Source of the DNA: Nemertoderma westbladi | Lineage: Eukaryota > Xenacoelomorpha > Nemertodermatida > Nemertodermatidae | Assembly: GCA_032718475.1 (NCBI GenBank) | Contig: JAUCBJ010007761.1 | Span: 1-61,197 of the forward strand | Direction: 5' to 3' | DNA: 61,197 nt | In this document: positions 1-10,474 of the stretch, piece by piece | Layout: the number at the start of each line of letters is the position of its first letter | How positions within the stretch are numbered: the first letter of the stretch is position 1 | Made by a program: the position numbers and the translations under genes | Notes under the pieces: model-generated | The model's input: the letters and a program-made list of their open reading frames with translations, nothing else | What the model was told of the DNA's origin: nothing | Database searches by the model: none

Positions 1-2
1 TT

Positions 3-461
3 AATCGGAAACTTAAGGTCCGATTATTTAGAGCAGCAGTAGTTCCAGTACTCCTCTACGGGAGTCCATGCTGGGCTCTAACTGCTGAGGACACCAAATC
101 TCTGGATGGCACATTCACAAGAATGCTACGCCGGGTTCATTGTGTCAAGTACAATGCACACATCTCCAACCAGACACTATATAACATTGGAGGTGTCTCA
201 TTGGTTCCCCCAAGCTTGACACTAGAACAAAATCGCCTCCGCTTTGCAGGACATTGCTTTCGCCGTGAGGACCAGCCAGTGCATAATCTTGTACTTTGGC
301 AGCCTCATGGAGTGAATAAGCATGGTGGACAGCCCATGACTTTCTTGAGACGCATCTTAAAGGACACTGGCCTTAAAGATGCGGATGATCTAGCAAATGT
401 CATGGGTGATAGGGAGTTGTGGCGGTGCAATTTTGTTGACAAGCCGGCACAGCATTCTTAA
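3..461 (+). pseudogene. C-terminal end of a LINE reverse transcriptase polyprotein
   Basis: The frame is open from base 3, before the first ATG at 123, so this is the tail of a longer protein cut by the window edge. It begins with the post-RT thumb-like signature of LINE ORF2 proteins (RLFRAAVVPVLLYGSPCWAL), followed by LRFAGHCFRR and DRELWR, in the order typical of the C-terminal connection region of LINE polymerases of the RTE/jockey type. The function in the intact parent would be target-primed reverse transcription in the nucleus. The 3' end shortly after the stop carries TGCCGATCCTAGTAGT (483-498) and then further TAG repeats, which is also found at the end of the RT fragment near 6876, so both may be copies of one family. 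The clade is not resolved; the LINE identity is secure. Confidence 0.85.
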
Positions 462-482
462 AAATGCAGCTGCAATGCAGCA

Positions 483-505
483 TGCCGATCCTAGTAGTAG
501 TAGTA
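483..505 (+). repeat. LINE 3' tail with TAG microsatellite
   Basis: TGCCGATCCTAGTAGT followed by more TAG units lies 22 bases after the ORF stop. The same word occurs at 6876-6891 after a second LINE fragment. Short tandem 3' tails are usual in RTE/CR1-type LINEs that lack poly-A. Confidence 0.55.
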
Positions 506-2476
506 TGGAGCCTTTGGACGTTGTACAGTTGTTTTCACATTGATTGGGGCATGTTTATTAAGAATATCTGTAAGAACATTGCCATATTGAATAACCAGAT
601 CATCGATATCGATGGTGGTTCTATGTATAGACTCGGTGATTGTATGTCGTCAACAATTTCAATATCCTCACAACATTTACAAAGTAGATCGGAGGATAAC
701 GGATGTACACGTTCTACAGTACATCGTTGACACGATGTAGAAGAGCAGCTGGCTTATTAGTCACTTTACACTAGTAGTGCCTTGCCTATTTTCTATAGAT
801 GTAATTACCCGTTGCCAAGTAATGATGAGATGATTGGACTGGTTCCAACTAATAGGCAATAGCTAGTATGTTAAGGAATGTGGGAGGTATAGAGTGACGA
901 GGGTATTTTGATGACTAAAGTACGTTTAGATCAATTAAAAACGCATTCAAATGCAAATTAAATTAAAGCAAATCACTTGGACTAATTAAGAACTATAGGG
1001 CAATTCCACCATTGATGTAACACTTATGTCGAAAATAAAAAGTCATCTAATCAGCATAATTTTGGTATCAAAATGACGAGAAAGAATTAAATTTTTAATA
1101 AAAGTGACAGATTCTTAATTTTTTTGAGGGTAACAACTGGTTTTTCATTATTGAATATGAGAAAATTTTTTTACGTATTTTCAAATTTGCAGAAAATATT
1201 ACATAATTTGACATAATCTTACTACCATTGAAATTGTCTGATTAAGACAGGTAATTGCACCATCCGAAAATTCAACATTTTTTAGAAGCTTATTGATGAT
1301 AAAAATTGGAATATTGACAGAATAGCATTGTGTATTCAATGTTTCAAAAATTTTAGATTTGGCCTACAGAATTATGTGAGTCCGTAACGAAAAGTACTTA
1401 AAGTTTTAATTTGGAGTACACCCTGCATGTGTATTGCACTGACAATCATTTTCCTTTGGGTTTACAACCAATCAAAACCATCCATTAGGTCTCTATGGTC
1501 TGTATTGCAGCTGAACTGTTTAAGAATAGCGTTACGGACTCACAAATTTTTCGTTACGGACTCATCAGGCGGTAGGTTAGGTAAGAATCTTTCTGCTTTG
1601 TATACATTATTCACTATGTAAACTGAAAGTATTCAGCTCCTGTTAGTCTGACAATTGTCCATCGACAGTGCATTCGAACGTATTCATTCATACATCATCC
1701 TAATGTACGACATTCTTCATTGAGCCCGTTTAATCCTGTCTCTTACGTCTAATACTCACATTTCTGGGCCGAAATGGCCAAACGGCATATATCACGGATG
1801 ACAGAAGTTACTGACAAAGATGGTATAGTATGATACACTCGAAGTTCGCCAAGATTTCATGAAACGAGAGAAAGCCGCCCCAATATTAGATTATTACAAC
1901 AACATATCCATTGGGTAAGAAAGTGGAGGAGAGCCAGCCCGTCTCTTAATTTTTCACTTTATATTACGCGATCAATTTTCACTCATCTCGTCATGAACCC
2001 AAAAACATGTATGTAACCTTTTGTTAAATTTGTTGGCTATGCGTTTGCGGTTGTTTGGGCGGTGTGTGGTAGGCCTACACTTTTCACCACACTTAAATAT
2101 ATTGGTTGTGAAATGTTACAGTGCATAGCGTTCTGAGATATTTCATTTATATTTTATTATGAGAGGAAGAAGAACATACAACGTTATTTACTATATATGT
2201 AACTAAATAATTGTTTTCGGGTTTAACTTGGAAGGAAGCCTCCCCAAATAGTTGATATACAATTATATTTAAAATTATTTCCATGGTCATGGTCATTCAC
2301 CCGTCTTTAGTTAGAAATTTGTTTGCATGAAAGACAGTTTAGTTTAGTTTTTACTGATTTATTATCTCTTATCTGACTGGGGTAATAATAAAGGATAGGA
2401 TAAATGGAAGCAAAGTGTGACAGTAACAAATATTTCCCCGTCAACCTAGCATGTCTTAAGTATATGATATATCAAA
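506..2476. other. AT-rich intergenic sequence, no gene seen
   Basis: No convincing coding frame is visible. A 13-15-bp motif around GAGTCCGTAACG occurs at 1376-1390 and in inverted orientation at 1531-1543 and 1552-1565, with poly-T runs nearby; this suggests an old inverted-repeat element but no boundaries can be set. The rest is AT-rich filler. Confidence 0.6.
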
Positions 2477-2525
2477 GGGGGAAGTTTGGATTCACTGCAT
2501 AAATGCAGTTCACCAAACTTCCCCC
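2477..2525. repeat. Perfect two-stem hairpin
   Basis: A 13-bp stem (GGGGGAAGTTTGG at 2477-2489 with its exact complement at 2513-2525) encloses a second perfect 7-bp stem (ACTGCAT at 2494-2500 with ATGCAGT at 2503-2509) and a 2-base loop. It is too short for a typical animal pre-miRNA. It could be an element terminus or a small foldback. A third C-rich partial copy of the arm follows at about 2538-2557. Confidence 0.7.
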
Positions 2526-3384
2526 GAATGCACACTGTAACTTCCCCCTTCCCCCAAATATCCACTGTTGAATTAATTTGAAGCGATATAATAAGTACAA
2601 AATTGTGCGAGTTTTTAATTGTGTGGTCCAATTGTTATTTGATTTCTATTTATTATTTAAAGTGCATTTAATATCACACTGGTTTTTAGAATATTATACT
2701 ATACTGTACAACCTTGTGTTTTATTAATTTACCCAATCGAAGCCTCATAAGGGCCGGTTATTTGTACGCATATCCCCTAATCCGCTCAGTAAGGTTCAAA
2801 CAACATATTAATATGAAAATAAAGTATCTGCAAAGAAAAGAACCCAATACTATATAATTTCACCTTATTAAAAAATTTGCACTTTTGCACACTTATTTGT
2901 ACGAATGCACTTTAGCAGATCGTTATGGTGGCTCTTATTTAACAAACTTATGTTTATCCTCTACCGATCTACGATGGTGTATGATCAAGTGTCAGTCGCT
3001 AAAAGTGTCAAAAATCCAATTTAATAAATCTGGATTTGCGATTTTGGACCATATTCATGGACATTTTAAGTCACTTTATAGACATAAAAAGTTAAACAAA
3101 TGTTACGATTATAGTTAGAAATCATTCCAAACTACATTTTAATCCAAAAAATAACATTCTACGATGAATAGAACTGGAAATAATAGTGTTAGAAATATCG
3201 AAAAAATGTTCACTATTTAAGTGCATTTTGCACTAAGTGCACATAAGTCTTTTCCCAAGTTTTATCCTATTTCACACATTACAATCTATCCTCTATACAA
3301 TGCAAAAAGTTTCAATTAAACGGCCCTGTAGAACCGAAGTCATTTATGTTTAAAAATAGTCACTCGAAAATTTCAAATTCTCTT
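2526..3384. other. AT-rich intergenic sequence, no gene seen
   Basis: Small open frames here (for example 2885-3118) lack any recognisable motif and look like chance openings in AT-rich DNA. I see nothing else in the interval. Confidence 0.6.
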
Positions 3385-3458
3385 GGTTACATAGTCTAGT
3401 GGTTATCAATCACGTTAATGAAACCTAAGTTCGCGGGTTCGAAATCCAATATTGACCT
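3385..3458 (+). repeat. tRNA-like sequence (SINE head or tRNA pseudogene)
   Basis: TAGTCTAGTGG at 3392-3402 fits the internal Pol III A box, and GGTTCGAAATCC at 3436-3447 is a near-consensus B box at the correct spacing. The acceptor arm (GGTTACA against TATTGACC) and the T stem pair poorly, so this is not a working tRNA. A run of T and A follows at 3469-3490, as often seen downstream of tRNA-derived SINEs. It most resembles the Glu/Asp type of tRNA in its D-arm. Confidence 0.6.
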
Positions 3459-4893
3459 GACCATTCTTAATTTTTTTGCAAAAAAAATTATTTTTATTTT
3501 TTCACTAAAATCGCTCTAAATTCGGTTCTGGTGGTCCAAATTCAATAAAATTGGTATATTCTTTGCCGTAATTTTTTTCTTAATCTTTTGAGAAGGGGTT
3601 ATTTTTGGCCCCAAAAAAATTAAAAAAAAGGGCCAAAATAACGCGATATTTTTCGACCCTTAATATATATGTTAAGATAAAAGATAGCGGAGTTAATTTG
3701 ATACTTTTTACAGGTACTTTTGGCGCAATACGCTAAATTATAATGGAATAGCGATTTGTTAAAAAAAGAATTTTTCGTCCCTTTTTATAAATATTATATT
3801 TCACACGATCGCCTGCCGCTCCAGTTTTATAATACCTCCGGCGCTGTGATTAACGCTGTTAGATAGATAATTTAACGCACTATAAGTCTGTGTAAACAAA
3901 TCTCCCGTAAGTTAAGTAGTTTTCGAGCTAGACGATTTCCCGCGAAGCAAGTTTGTAGCGCGAAATTATAATTTTGGCCCTCATTTTTTTAATATCATCC
4001 TTGGAGCAAAACCGATAGCATATTTGAATTCCCCGTATGGATATTGACTGTATAGAATGTACCTTAACCAACTAAAGTTAAAAATAAAAAATTATTCGAT
4101 AAAAACTACTTTACAAATTCTGGCCCTTTTTGGCCCCTATTGCCGGCATATTTTTGTACCCCCATTCGATAGGAACGTAGCCCCAATGGTCTTCTACGAG
4201 TTTCATAAAAGAATTAGTGGATTCCTACCCGCGTTGTCGAATTAAACATTTCGGAAATAAGTTTTCCAAAAAAGACGGACAAAAACGTACAAATTTACAG
4301 CCCCTTTTTCCACCCGAAATATTAATAAATATCTTACCCCCATTCGATACGAAGGTAGTACCACTCTTCCCCTTTCCAACCGCGTTAATTTCGTCCCCGT
4401 ACGATTAATATTAGCCGAGTCAGAGCGGATCCCGCAAAGCCATTTTGTCCGTTTTTTCAACTTTGACGGACAATTTCGGGAAAAAGGCGTGGTAATCTTT
4501 TTTGAAAAAAAAAACGAATTCACTAATTAATCCCTTCTATAGTATCCCGGCGTCGGTTAAGCAATAACTTTTTCGAGCCACTGTAGAGCGCCTTTCAAAA
4601 AATTTTTAAAATTGTCAAAAAAATGACGGTATTTTGTCCGCCGTGTCCGTCGAGGGGATAGATTTGCTAATGTTAGAGTGGCTAATATCTTAGAATTCCG
4701 AGTCGCTCCCCTGGTGCGAAAATAAAAAAAATTGGTCTGTTCCTTCATCGAAAAGTCCCCCAGAATCCCAAGTTAACCTACATATTAATACTGTAGTTAG
4801 CGATGGCCTGCGGCTTTAGGAGCGGCCGCGGTATTCACCTCCCTCATAGCGGCCGCGGCGGTGTTGCGTCAAATGGATAAATATTTATCCCAC
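3459..4893. other. AT-rich sequence with a degenerate 178-bp repeat
   Basis: The word ACCCCCATTCGATA occurs at 4158-4171 and again at 4336-4349, followed each time by a GAASGTAG-like motif, giving a diverged repeat with 178-base spacing. Motifs related to TTTGTCCG and GACGGACAA recur at 4440-4650. No coding frame with recognisable motifs exists. A perfect 16-bp palindrome (GGATAAATATTTATCC) lies at 4875-4890, just before the duplicated block at 4894. Confidence 0.5.
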
Positions 4894-5442
4894 CAAGGTG
4901 TAGTAAAATAAATTAAGTCTAGTACTGGAGGTATTTAGGTTAATCTTGTATACAATATTGGAGTATTAAAATGGGTATAATATGGCGTGAGTAAGAAATT
5001 AAGGAGTGGAGGAGTGGAGTCAAGTAAGCAAACAGGATGAAAGAACAATAACTACTGTAGTACTGTATGATATATGGAATATATGACTGTGTGTTAGTAC
5101 CTCCACGGCACGGCCGTGGAATTATCTTGGTGGAAGGTTGTGTACAGTAAAGGGGGGTGGATAATAAACTATTGATAAAAGGTCATTCATTACATTGCTC
5201 GAGAGATAACGGTTGATATATTATGAGAGGTGTTAGTTTAATAGGAGTCAGATGTTATCAATATTGTATTGTACCATATAACCAGAGACTTGTTGGTGTA
5301 GTGGTTCATTTCTATATATTTATTATTGTGATATTTACTACATGAAATATCACTTCTCTCGGTACCATAAGTCCTTGATGATTTGAGTTCGAAGCAAATA
5401 AGTATAGTTAGTGCGATTTTGAAAAACATCTTAAAGTTTATA
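4894..5442. repeat. Dispersed 550-bp repeat, copy 1
   Basis: This block matches 47735-48345 almost base for base from CAAGGTGTAGTAAAAT onward, with small indels. It contains an A-box-like TGGTGTAGTGG (about 5293) and a B-box-like GTTCGAAGC (about 5388) but their spacing is wider than in a tRNA. The last 40 bases (5403-5442) are present in the other copy in the opposite orientation. No protein is encoded; an interspersed repeat, possibly a SINE or part of a DNA element. Confidence 0.8.
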
Positions 5443-5632
5443 TACAATCCGGAACGTTTCGTATAATTACTGTACTTTATACATCATCAGCCGAAATAAC
5501 AGTATAAATTAGGCCTAAAGAAATACACATAAGTATATTAATTAGATACTGCAAAAGTGAACGGAATTATAGTATCTGTACTGCACAGTTTCTGTTGTTC
5601 TATATTTACTACTGAATATTGGACACGTTCGT

Positions 5633-5995
5633 GGGGCCTTCGCGCAGCACGAATTGAGCAAAGCCTTTAGCATATGGGCACCATTAATGAGTTGTCTTCC
5701 ATTAGTCAGAAGTCTTCAACAAAATACTCGTCATCCTCTTGTTGTGCCTCGTTGCGTTCGTTTATTTTTGACCAAACTTCAGATTCGTTCTAAACTTTTG
5801 CCGGACTACATATGTACCAAGTTTCGTTTAATTTCATCAAGGATTAACCAAGTTATTAGTTAAATTTCCAAAAATCAAAAATTTACGAAGACGACGACAG
5901 ATAACGACGATGACAGACGACGACGACTATAACGACAGACAACTCGCCAATGGCACCCATATGCTAAGGCTTTGCTCACTTCGTGGCTCGCCCAA
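5633..5995. mobile_element. MITE-like element with 60-bp inverted repeats
   Basis: The arm at 5633-5694 (containing GAGCAAAGCCTTTAGCATAT) pairs with the arm at 5940-5995 in inverse orientation with a few mismatches. The interior holds AT-rich sequence and a GAC/ACG microsatellite (about 5883-5945). There is no transposase. Inverted arms around a small non-coding core are what a non-autonomous DNA transposon or foldback element looks like. No target duplication was identified. Confidence 0.6.
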
Positions 5996-6181
5996 CAATG
6001 TACCGGTTGGTTTGTGTGGGTAAAAGGGATTATTGGATTGGGGGGGTTTGCCAACAGTACTCACAGCTGAGAGAGAGGTAACTAACTTTTTGGGTGTAAA
6101 GGTGGAGGTGTTAATATTATATCGGTCATATATTTATGACAATTATGACAAGAGTCCCACAAAAAATGAAAACAAATAAGT

Positions 6182-6892
6182 TGGTGCCAGTTCCCAAGAA
6201 GGGCAACCTAACACTCTATGGTTCTTTTCGGGGAATCTCATTGATCTCGATTGCTGCAAAGCTGTACAAATTCTATTAAATCGCACCAGGGATCCCATTG
6301 AGAGACTGCTCCGTGGAAATCAGAATGGGTTCCGTAAAGGTCGTGGGACCATGGAGCCCATTTGGGCACTTAGAAGGATAATTGAACAGTTATCAAAAAA
6401 GAAAGACAGGCATCTGGCTGTTATCTTAGTTGACTTCTTCAAGGCCTATGATTCAGTCTCTCGCTCACGTATGTTCAGCATACTTTTATTATATGGGATT
6501 CCTGATGAAATCATTGCAGCAATCATATCAGTATACGATGGTTCGACAACATTTGTGTCTACTGTTGACGGTGACACAGAACCATTTGAAGTGTTATGGG
6601 GCGTCCTCCAGGAAGACACACTTGCACCATTCTTGTTCATAATTGTTGTTGACTATGTTCTACGCATGTCCTTAGATCATCATAATGATGGGGTGATGAT
6701 AACTCCACCTACTGGCTCCAGAAGTCGAGGAAATCCTGCCAAGTACCTAGCTGATCTAGACTTTGCTGATGACTTAGGAGTACTCTCACAATCACTAGAG
6801 GGAGCCCAACGGCTCCTCAGCTCATTAGAACATGCTGCTTCTAGTGTGTTCTAGTGTGTTCTAGTGTTCTAGAACTGCCGATCCTAGTAGTG
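6182..6892 (+). pseudogene. LINE reverse transcriptase fragment, internally deleted
   Basis: Reading from about 6183 the sequence encodes the start of an RT domain, then shifts frame near 6275 and continues as an open frame through 6351-6854. Visible motifs are NQNGFRKGRGT, LVDFFKAYDSV (first catalytic Asp region), LAPFLFIIVVDYVLR and the catalytic box LDFADDLGVL. The frame ends soon after RT block 5; a 10-bp TCTAGTGTGT triplication (6839-6868) marks the deletion junction, after which only the family 3' tail TGCCGATCCTAGTAGT remains. The fragment matches the RTE-like style of RT. It may be the same family as 3-461 and as the endonuclease piece at 15817-16826. Confidence 0.85.
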
Positions 6893-7700
6893 TGGTTACA
6901 CAGTGAAAACAAGCTGGATGAGTCTGCCTGAACATGAGTAGGGTATCAAGTTTTGCCGTACAGCTGTAGGTACCTGAGGTAGATAGCGAGTCTGTAGGTA
7001 GCGGCTTCCGAGATTTCAGAAATGGCTAAGTTGACAGTCTGAGTGTCAGACTGTGCTGGATGTGAGTTCTAAGATATCCCACCGCTGCCACCACGCCAAT
7101 GTGGAAGGAAGCTAAGAATGATATATGTATCAGTATATGATAATATAATAACAGAAGCTATATGGTAGGGAGCGGTAAAAGTGTGTTATGCACATGCAGA
7201 CAAAAAGTGCCGGTTGGCCAGGCATGGCCTACAGTCAATCCTAATAGGGTAGGTAACGCAATAGTGCTGCGCGGACTGGCGCAGGCAGAACCCCGCGGCA
7301 ACCCTTCATACTCCTACAGGCACGTCATTGGTACGGTACTCCAGGTACGTTATTGGTTCATTTGGATAATAAATACATAATAGGAGAGGAGCCCTACCAT
7401 TTATAAGTATTAGACCTACGTACAGACAGCGACTGAATTTATTCAGCACGTGATTCATATTTGTAAAATGTACACCAATCGTAGTAAAATAGTATAAAAT
7501 TTAGGGTCAGCCTGATTATTTTACCGTATATTTTGATCAACACACACGCCTTTTTGAAATTATTCGTACCTCACAAAACACATTATTTGTCCTATATCCG
7601 CGACCTTTGTACCTTGTACGCTAGTAGGCATTTAGCTAGCAACCCCACCCCATATAAATCACACCGCGGCAAGGTATACGAGCGCATATAGTCCGTCCAC
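6893..7700. other. Intergenic sequence, no gene seen
   Basis: A 72-codon open frame at 7162-7380 has no motif I recognise and no splice or start context, so I do not call it a gene. Nothing else stands out. Confidence 0.55.
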
Positions 7701-7705
7701 CAGTC

Positions 7706-8951
7706 TGTTCGCGCTTTTAGACCTTTAGCAGTTTAACCTGCCAATTTTAATTGTCTTTTTGTATATCAATTATTTAATGTACTGAAGTTACATCAGCCGA
7801 AGCCAGCCTGTGCGCGACCATTCACCCACAGTTAAGGGAGACTGGATTCGGATGCTTTGATAGTGATTGCAGTGTAGACCTACTGTATTATTCGATTGAT
7901 CGTTAATATATAATCTCTGACAATATATTTACTTTCGGGGAAATATTAACAGTTCCTTTAGGACGTGGCGCTTTAAGTATAAAACAGAGTTATGACTTAT
8001 ACTAATCACAACTGGATGGCTACTGAGTTTCGTAAAAAGCGCATTCTTTAGGAGATGCTTTATTAACCTTCACAATACTTCACACGACTTCACACTAGTT
8101 CACACTACTGCGCACTGATCTGCCGACCGTCACTGAATTTGATCATATATAAGGAGGATCGCAACTGACACATGTAGGGATTATGAAATAGCATTCAATT
8201 CACACAAAAACAACTATAATGTAAGTCGCAGTTGCTACCGGTAAACCTGTTCCTCTAACCTTTAGTAATCAAGAAGATTGAGGGTTTTATGATTATTCAT
8301 CGGTATTCTCCAAATATATCAGCAATATACACCAACATAACACCAAGTAATAACAGAATCAAATAATGCGGTGAACAGTCAGTATGTGTTACTTATGCAG
8401 TGTTCCATGTGCAGCAATGCATGAATTGCGGTGTGATGCGTTAGTTGAATCGCGTTGCGTAGTGCCGCGTTTCAGTGATTCAGATAGGAAGTATGATTCA
8501 GCAATGATTCAGTTAATAATTTTACGTTCTTGTAATCAAAGCCATCTGATGTTTCTGATGTTTAGGTCAAAGTCTGAAACTTCTACAGAAGTACAGAAGA
8601 ATCTCTAAGCCGATGTTCGGAGGCTCAGAAAAGGTAAACAAAGACCGTAATGCATTGCGGGTCATTCCGTAGGCCTCTGTACAAGATAAAAATGAAAATC
8701 GCTCTGATTGGCTGAGCTGAGCGAGCTGAACAAAGAGATGTGCCACGTTTACAGTAAATCAGCTGACAGATTTCGTCATCTGAGTTACAGTCTTTAGAGT
8801 ATTAAGCGCATTGCGGAGAAAATTGCTTGTTATGTCCGCTAAAACACCTTCATGGTACATTGCGGAGAAAATGGCTTGTTATGTCCGCTAAAACACCTAC
8901 ACAGTATATTGCGGAGAAAAATGACCTTTTATATCCGCAAAAGCTTTTACA
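7706..8951 (-). mobile_element. Solo LTR of the BEL/Pao family
   Basis: The 1246-bp unit starts with TGTTCGCGC and ends with CTTTTACA on the plus strand, so it has TG and CA ends, and it is flanked by the 5-bp duplication CAGTC (7701-7705 and 8952-8956). It is homologous along its length to the LTRs at 9717, 10475 and 29790. Its right end (U3 start in element orientation) holds about three copies of a 49-bp tandem repeat. No internal region is present, so it most likely arose by recombination between two LTRs of one insertion. Confidence 0.93.
8811..8945. repeat. 49-bp tandem repeat in LTR U3, about 3 copies
   Basis: Each unit contains GCGGA, 17 bases, then TCCGC, so each can form a stem-loop. 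Related arrays stand at the same place in every LTR of this family: 11490-11665, 17530-17704, 17998-18180, 30842-31030 and 31892-32178. Position at the start of U3 suggests promoter or enhancer modules. Confidence 0.85.
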
Positions 8952-8956
8952 CAGTC

Positions 8957-9711
8957 AGCACCATTAGTTAGGATTCGCTGCGCGGAATTTTGTTTTGACT
9001 AGTTCCTGTCCGTTCGTAGACTTTTCTCTGCCTCACCGGTCAGAGAACCAGTATAATTATTTAGAGTTTACTGTTTTTACCAAAGGTAATAATAGTACGT
9101 TGGACTTGTTCTCACTAATAAACTATTTGTTTGCAAGAATAAAGTAACAAATTTATTCTTAATTTTTACCTTCTCGCTCGAATATACCTCAAAATCGGTA
9201 GAAAAATTTGTAGGGTACTTTTTCCCTTTGGAAAAAAGTAACTCATACTGTAGGATTGCATGAACACAGTGTGTTTAAAAAATACCCACCCGAAATGTTT
9301 TTTCAGAACAACCACATGCACTAGTTATTAAAAAAAATTTTTTTTTTAAATATTTGACCGGGCTATTGTCTTTTAATTAACAATTATCAATTATTAAATT
9401 ATTATAATTATATTAATTATATTATAAAACTTTAAAAAAATTACCAATTCAAAATTTCGATTTATTTGCAGTCCGCATGTTTTAGTTTAAATTTAGCTTG
9501 AACTAACATATTTCATCGGGCTATTGGCCATTAATACACAATAATTTAATGGCTCATATTGAAATATGTAGCCACAAATAGAATAATTTGAAATTTCGCC
9601 GAAAATAGTACTTCCATTGATACCACAGACTCAAACATAGTACCATTGACCCGCAATCATCGATTTAGTTTTGGGCGAAACCTCCAAAAAAAAGAGTAGA
9701 GCGGTTTGTTC
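8957..9711. other. AT-rich intergenic sequence between two LTRs
   Basis: This is the spacer between the solo LTR and BEL-B. It holds poly-A and poly-T runs and an AT-only stretch (9370-9430). No gene or repeat boundary is visible. Confidence 0.6.
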
Positions 9712-9716
9712 GCGCT

Positions 9717-10474
9717 TTCAGACCTTTAGCAGTTTAACCTGCCAATTTTAGGTGTCCTCTTATTTATAAATCGACTTTAGCCTATAACAATTATTTAATG
9801 CACATGAAGTAACATTAGCCGAAGCCAGTCTATGCGCGATCATTCACCTACAGTTAAGGGAGACTGGATTCGAGTGCTTTGAAGTTATTGCGTTGTAGAC
9901 CTACTGTATTATTCGATTGATCGTTACTATATAATCTCTGACAAATATATTTACTTTAGGGGAGATATTAACAGTTCCTTTAGGACGTGGCGCTTTAAGT
10001 ATAAAAACAGAGTTATGACTTATACTAATCACAACTAGATGGCTACTGAGTTTCGTAAATAGCGCATTCTTTAGGAGATGCTTTATTATCTGTCACACTA
10101 CTGCATACGACTTCACACCGCTGCACACTGATTTGCCGACCCTCACTGAATTTGATCATATATAAGGAGGGTAGCAACTGACACATGTAGGGATTATGAA
10201 ATAGCATTTAATGCACACTAAAACCACTGTAATGTAAGTCGCAATTGCTACCGGTAACCGGTCCCTCTAACCTTTAGTAATCAAGAAGATTGGGGGTTTT
10301 ATGATTATTTATCGATATTCTCCAAATATAACAACATATCCATCAACATATAACCATTAATAACAGACAGTAAACAGAAGTAAAATAATGCGGTGATAGT
10401 CAGCCAGTATCAGTAATACCGGTACCGCAGGTGCCAAGTGACCAGTTGTTATGGTTAGTTGCACAGTTGCACAG
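9717..10474 (-). mobile_element. BEL-B 3' LTR, first part
   Basis: This part starts TGTTCGCGC and runs to the CACAG at 10470-10474, where BEL-A is inserted. The same LTR resumes at 17721 directly after the second CACAG. Sequence on both sides of the insertion reads continuously when compared with the uninterrupted LTR around 31595-31605. Confidence 0.93.

Noticed and set aside
464-730. 88-codon open frame after the first LINE fragment
   Set aside because: No motif, begins in the LINE 3' tail; likely chance.
4820-4860. CpG-rich AGCGGCCGCGG pair as promoter
   Set aside because: Only two short direct copies in AT-rich DNA with no gene beside them.
7162-7380. 72-codon open frame, GC-richer
   Set aside because: No recognisable domain, splice or start context.
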